Assembly (NCBI GenBank): GCA_005888515.1
Contig: VAZR01000159.1
Span: forward strand, 1-6,270
Source of the DNA: Alphaproteobacteria bacterium
Lineage (GTDB): Bacteria > Pseudomonadota > Alphaproteobacteria > ATCC43930 > CGMCC-115725
Length of the DNA stretch: 6,270 nt
Direction of reading: 5' to 3'
The notes under the pieces: generated by a model
Seen by the model: only the letters and a program-made list of their open reading frames with translations
Databases searched by the model: none
What the model was told of the DNA's origin: nothing
Shown: piece by piece, positions 4,968 through 6,270 of the stretch
Numbering within the stretch: position 1 is the stretch's first letter
Layout of the letters: each line of letters begins with the position of its first letter
Position numbers and translations under genes: made by a program

Positions 4968-4990
4968 CCCGAGCCCGGAAAGGGCTCGGG
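4968..4990. repeat. GC-rich hairpin in the leader region of the ACT-domain gene
   Basis: CCCGAGCCC (4968-4976) pairs perfectly over 9 bp with GGGCTCGGG (4982-4990) around GGAAA. It lies 39 bases before the ATG at 5030, in the divergent gap (4776-5029) that otherwise shows no gene. There is no T-run, so it is not a standard terminator. It may be a leader-RNA hairpin of the rightward operon or another dispersed palindrome. Confidence 0.5.
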
Positions 4991-5029
4991 CCATGCTGAT
5001 TCGCCATCATTTCGCCGAGGATTTGTCCG

Positions 5030-5347
5030 ATGTCGTCCATATTGCTGGGTGCCGCCCCCGCTGCTAGTCATGCCGACCGCGCCGAGTGCGGCGCAGCCCT
5101 TGTCACACTCTGCTTCTCCGTCCAGGCCGCCGCGGAACCGGGAATCATGCCCCGCGTTCTCGAACTGTTTGCCAAGCGGGGGCTGGTCCCGCAGAAATGG
5201 CACAGCGCGGTTTCCGGAACGGTGCTGACGATCGATGTGCAGATGAGCGGGCTCGGCCATGAGCTTGCCGATTACATCGCCCGCTGCATGCGTCAGATCG
5301 CCGGGGTCGATGCCGTGCTGACCAGCGAGAGGCGTGCTAAAGGCTGA
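5030..5347 (+). CDS. ACT-like domain protein
   Basis: 105 residues. After a variable Ala-rich start (1-22), residues 24-99 show the beta-alpha-beta-beta-alpha-beta order of an ACT domain: VTLCFSVQ, the helix PGIMPRVLELFAKRGL, the strands PQKWHSAV and VLTIDVQM, the helix HELADYIARCMRQI, and the strand VDAVLT. This resembles small regulatory subunits such as those of acetolactate synthase, but the protein is a lone domain with no enzyme subunit nearby, so the ligand and partner are unknown. The ATG at 5030 is supported by GAGGA at 5017-5021, 8 bases upstream. The Nudix gene follows by 10 bases on the same strand, so the ACT protein may sense a small molecule and act on, or be co-regulated with, that enzyme (inference). 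Confidence 0.8.
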   Translation: MSSILLGAAPAASHADRAECGAALVTLCFSVQAAAEPGIMPRVLELFAKRGLVPQKWHSAVSGTVLTIDVQMSGLGHELADYIARCMRQIAGVDAVLTSERRAKG

Positions 5348-5357
5348 GCCAGATCGA

Positions 5358-6209
5358 ATGTCCTTCGCCGACCATATCCGCGCCTGCAACAATTTCGACC
5401 GCGGCCGGGTCGTGCCATTGCTGGCGCGCGGCCGGCGGATCGGTTGGCTGCGCCGCGACAACGCCGCTGCGCTCACGCGGTTCGATTCGGTGTTCGTCGT
5501 CGAACCGGAGCAGGTGCGGCTTGTTGCCGAGGGCGATGCCGATACGGTCAGCGCCGCGGTCGACGACATCGTGGAGGCGCTCGTCGTCGAACAGAGCGTC
5601 CCGAAATGGCGCAACGAGACCTTCGACGTGATGGCGCGCTGGGGCGAGCCGCCGATCTTCCGGCTCGACCGCGGCGCCGTGCCGTTTTTCGGCGTGCGCG
5701 CCTATGGCGTCCACCTCAACGGCTATCGCTTTATCGATGGCAGGATGCATCTGTGGATCGGGCGGCGCGCGCCCGACAAGCGCGTGGCGCCGAACAAGCT
5801 CGACAACATCGTCGCCGGCGGCATGGGCAACGGTCATGGCATCTTCGAGACGCTCGTCAAAGAGAGCGAGGAGGAGGGCGGCATCCCCGAGGCGCTGGTG
5901 CGGCACGCCGTGCCGGTCGGCGCCGTGACCTATTGCATGGAGACCGAGCTCGGCATTCGCGACGATGTGCTGTTCGTCTATGATTTGGAACTGCCGGCCG
6001 CGTTCGAGCCGAAGAACAGCGATGGCGAGATCGTCCATTTCGAGCTGATGCCGGCCGAGCGCGTCGTCGAGCGGGTGCGCACGACCGAGGATTTCAAATT
6101 CAACGTCAATCTGGTGATCCTCGATTTCGCGCTGCGGCACGGGCTCATCGCGGTCGACGATCCCGAATACCTCGACGTCGCCAGCGGTCTTCACCGCCCG
6201 CTCGACTGA
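5358..6209 (+). CDS. DUF4743 domain-containing Nudix hydrolase
   Basis: 283 residues in two parts. Residues 1 to about 115 match DUF4743 (MSFADHIRACNNFD, then VVPLLARGRRIGWLRRD), a domain found N-terminal to Nudix domains in proteins related to yeast YJR142W and plant Nudix homologues; some of these remove phosphate from damaged (oxidised) thiamine diphosphate. Residues about 115-265 are the Nudix domain. Its box runs from Gly154 to Ile176, with catalytic Glu169, Glu172 and Glu173 present; the first canonical Glu is His160 and the canonical Arg is Lys168. The reaction would be hydrolysis of a nucleoside-diphosphate-like or thiamine diphosphate-like compound with Mg2+; the substrate is inference. 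The ATG at 5358 is chosen over a GTG at 5334 because the DUF4743 N-terminus begins at MSFADH; the ribosome binding site is weak, so coupling to the ACT gene 10 bases upstream is likely. Confidence 0.88.
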   Translation: MSFADHIRACNNFDRGRVVPLLARGRRIGWLRRDNAAALTRFDSVFVVEPEQVRLVAEGDADTVSAAVDDIVEALVVEQSVPKWRNETFDVMARWGEPPIFRLDRGAVPFFGVRAYGVHLNGYRFIDGRMHLWIGRRAPDKRVAPNKLDNIVAGGMGNGHGIFETLVKESEEEGGIPEALVRHAVPVGAVTYCMETELGIRDDVLFVYDLELPAAFEPKNSDGEIVHFELMPAERVVERVRTTEDFKFNVNLVILDFALRHGLIAVDDPEYLDVASGLHRPLD

Positions 6210-6220
6210 AAAGAGTCGTC

Positions 6221-6240
6221 GTCCCGGCGAAGGCCGGGAC
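6221..6240. repeat. Dispersed palindrome GTCCCGGCGAAGGCCGGGAC
   Basis: An 8-bp perfect stem (6221-6228 with 6233-6240) around GAAG, followed by CCCA. I recognise it as a very common intergenic repeat in Bradyrhizobium and related genomes. It begins 12 bases after the Nudix stop codon and could end the transcript, but lacks a T-run. The remaining bases to the window end hold nothing else I can support. Confidence 0.8.
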
Positions 6241-6270
6241 CCACGCTCGTCAAGGTCTCGGCGCTGAAGG

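Noticed and set aside
4776..5029. Possible thiamine (TPP) riboswitch upstream of the ACT-Nudix pair
   Set aside because: I could not find the CTGAGA and downstream conserved core of that element; only a simple hairpin is present.
4591..5614. Minus-strand frames 4591-5040 and 4961-5614
   Set aside because: The first begins plausibly (MDDIGQILGEMMANQ) but turns into Pro/Arg-rich sequence and runs over the 48-residue gene; the second is antisense to the ACT and Nudix genes.
5337..6194. Minus-strand open frame of 285 codons opposite the Nudix gene
   Set aside because: It mirrors a gene with DUF4743 and a Nudix box; the translation is His/Asp/Ala/Arg-rich shadow sequence.

Overview
The window looks like chromosomal DNA from a GC-rich alphaproteobacterium, most likely of the Bradyrhizobium/Rhodopseudomonas side of the Hyphomicrobiales (Rhizobiales). 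I infer this from the codon use, from the HIG1-type protein next to a PduO-type cobalamin adenosyltransferase, from the DUF5681 protein, and from several dispersed palindromic repeats that I recall from such genomes (cores CATTGCGAGGAGC, CCCTCTCCCGC and GTCCCGGCGAAGGCCGGGAC). No species can be named from sequence alone.

Layout. Positions 1-707 (minus) hold a small two-helix HIG1-domain protein followed by a PduO-type ATP:cob(I)alamin adenosyltransferase that runs off the left edge. Positions 708-1056 have no gene and carry three hairpin-forming repeats in a row. Positions 1057-1920 (plus) encode an alpha/beta hydrolase with an intact catalytic triad. A double hairpin (1929-1978) separates it from a convergent, minus-strand operon at 2040-3222. 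That operon runs from a ribbon-helix-helix-like protein with an uncharacterised C-terminal domain, through a DUF433 antitoxin-type protein, to a DUF5615 PIN-like toxin-type protein. This is the accessory part of the window, and its first gene is visibly lower in GC than its neighbours.

The 3223-3436 gap holds two good sigma70-like promoters that overlap and point in opposite directions, plus a perfect 16-bp palindrome just downstream of the rightward start site. The rightward promoter drives a DUF5681 gene and an overlapping unknown gene (3437-4397). These meet, stop codon to stop codon on a shared TTAA, a leftward pair made of a 48-residue single-helix membrane protein and a small lipoprotein (4394-4775). 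After a 254-base divergent gap with a strong hairpin comes a rightward pair: an ACT-like regulatory-domain protein and a DUF4743/Nudix hydrolase (5030-6209). Another dispersed palindrome closes the window.

Most candidate for something undescribed: the three-gene toxin-antitoxin-like operon whose leading gene is a possible DNA-binding protein with its own palindrome over the start codon, and whose promoter interlocks with that of the DUF5681 pair. Assignments rest on motif reading and memory of the families; no searches were run.
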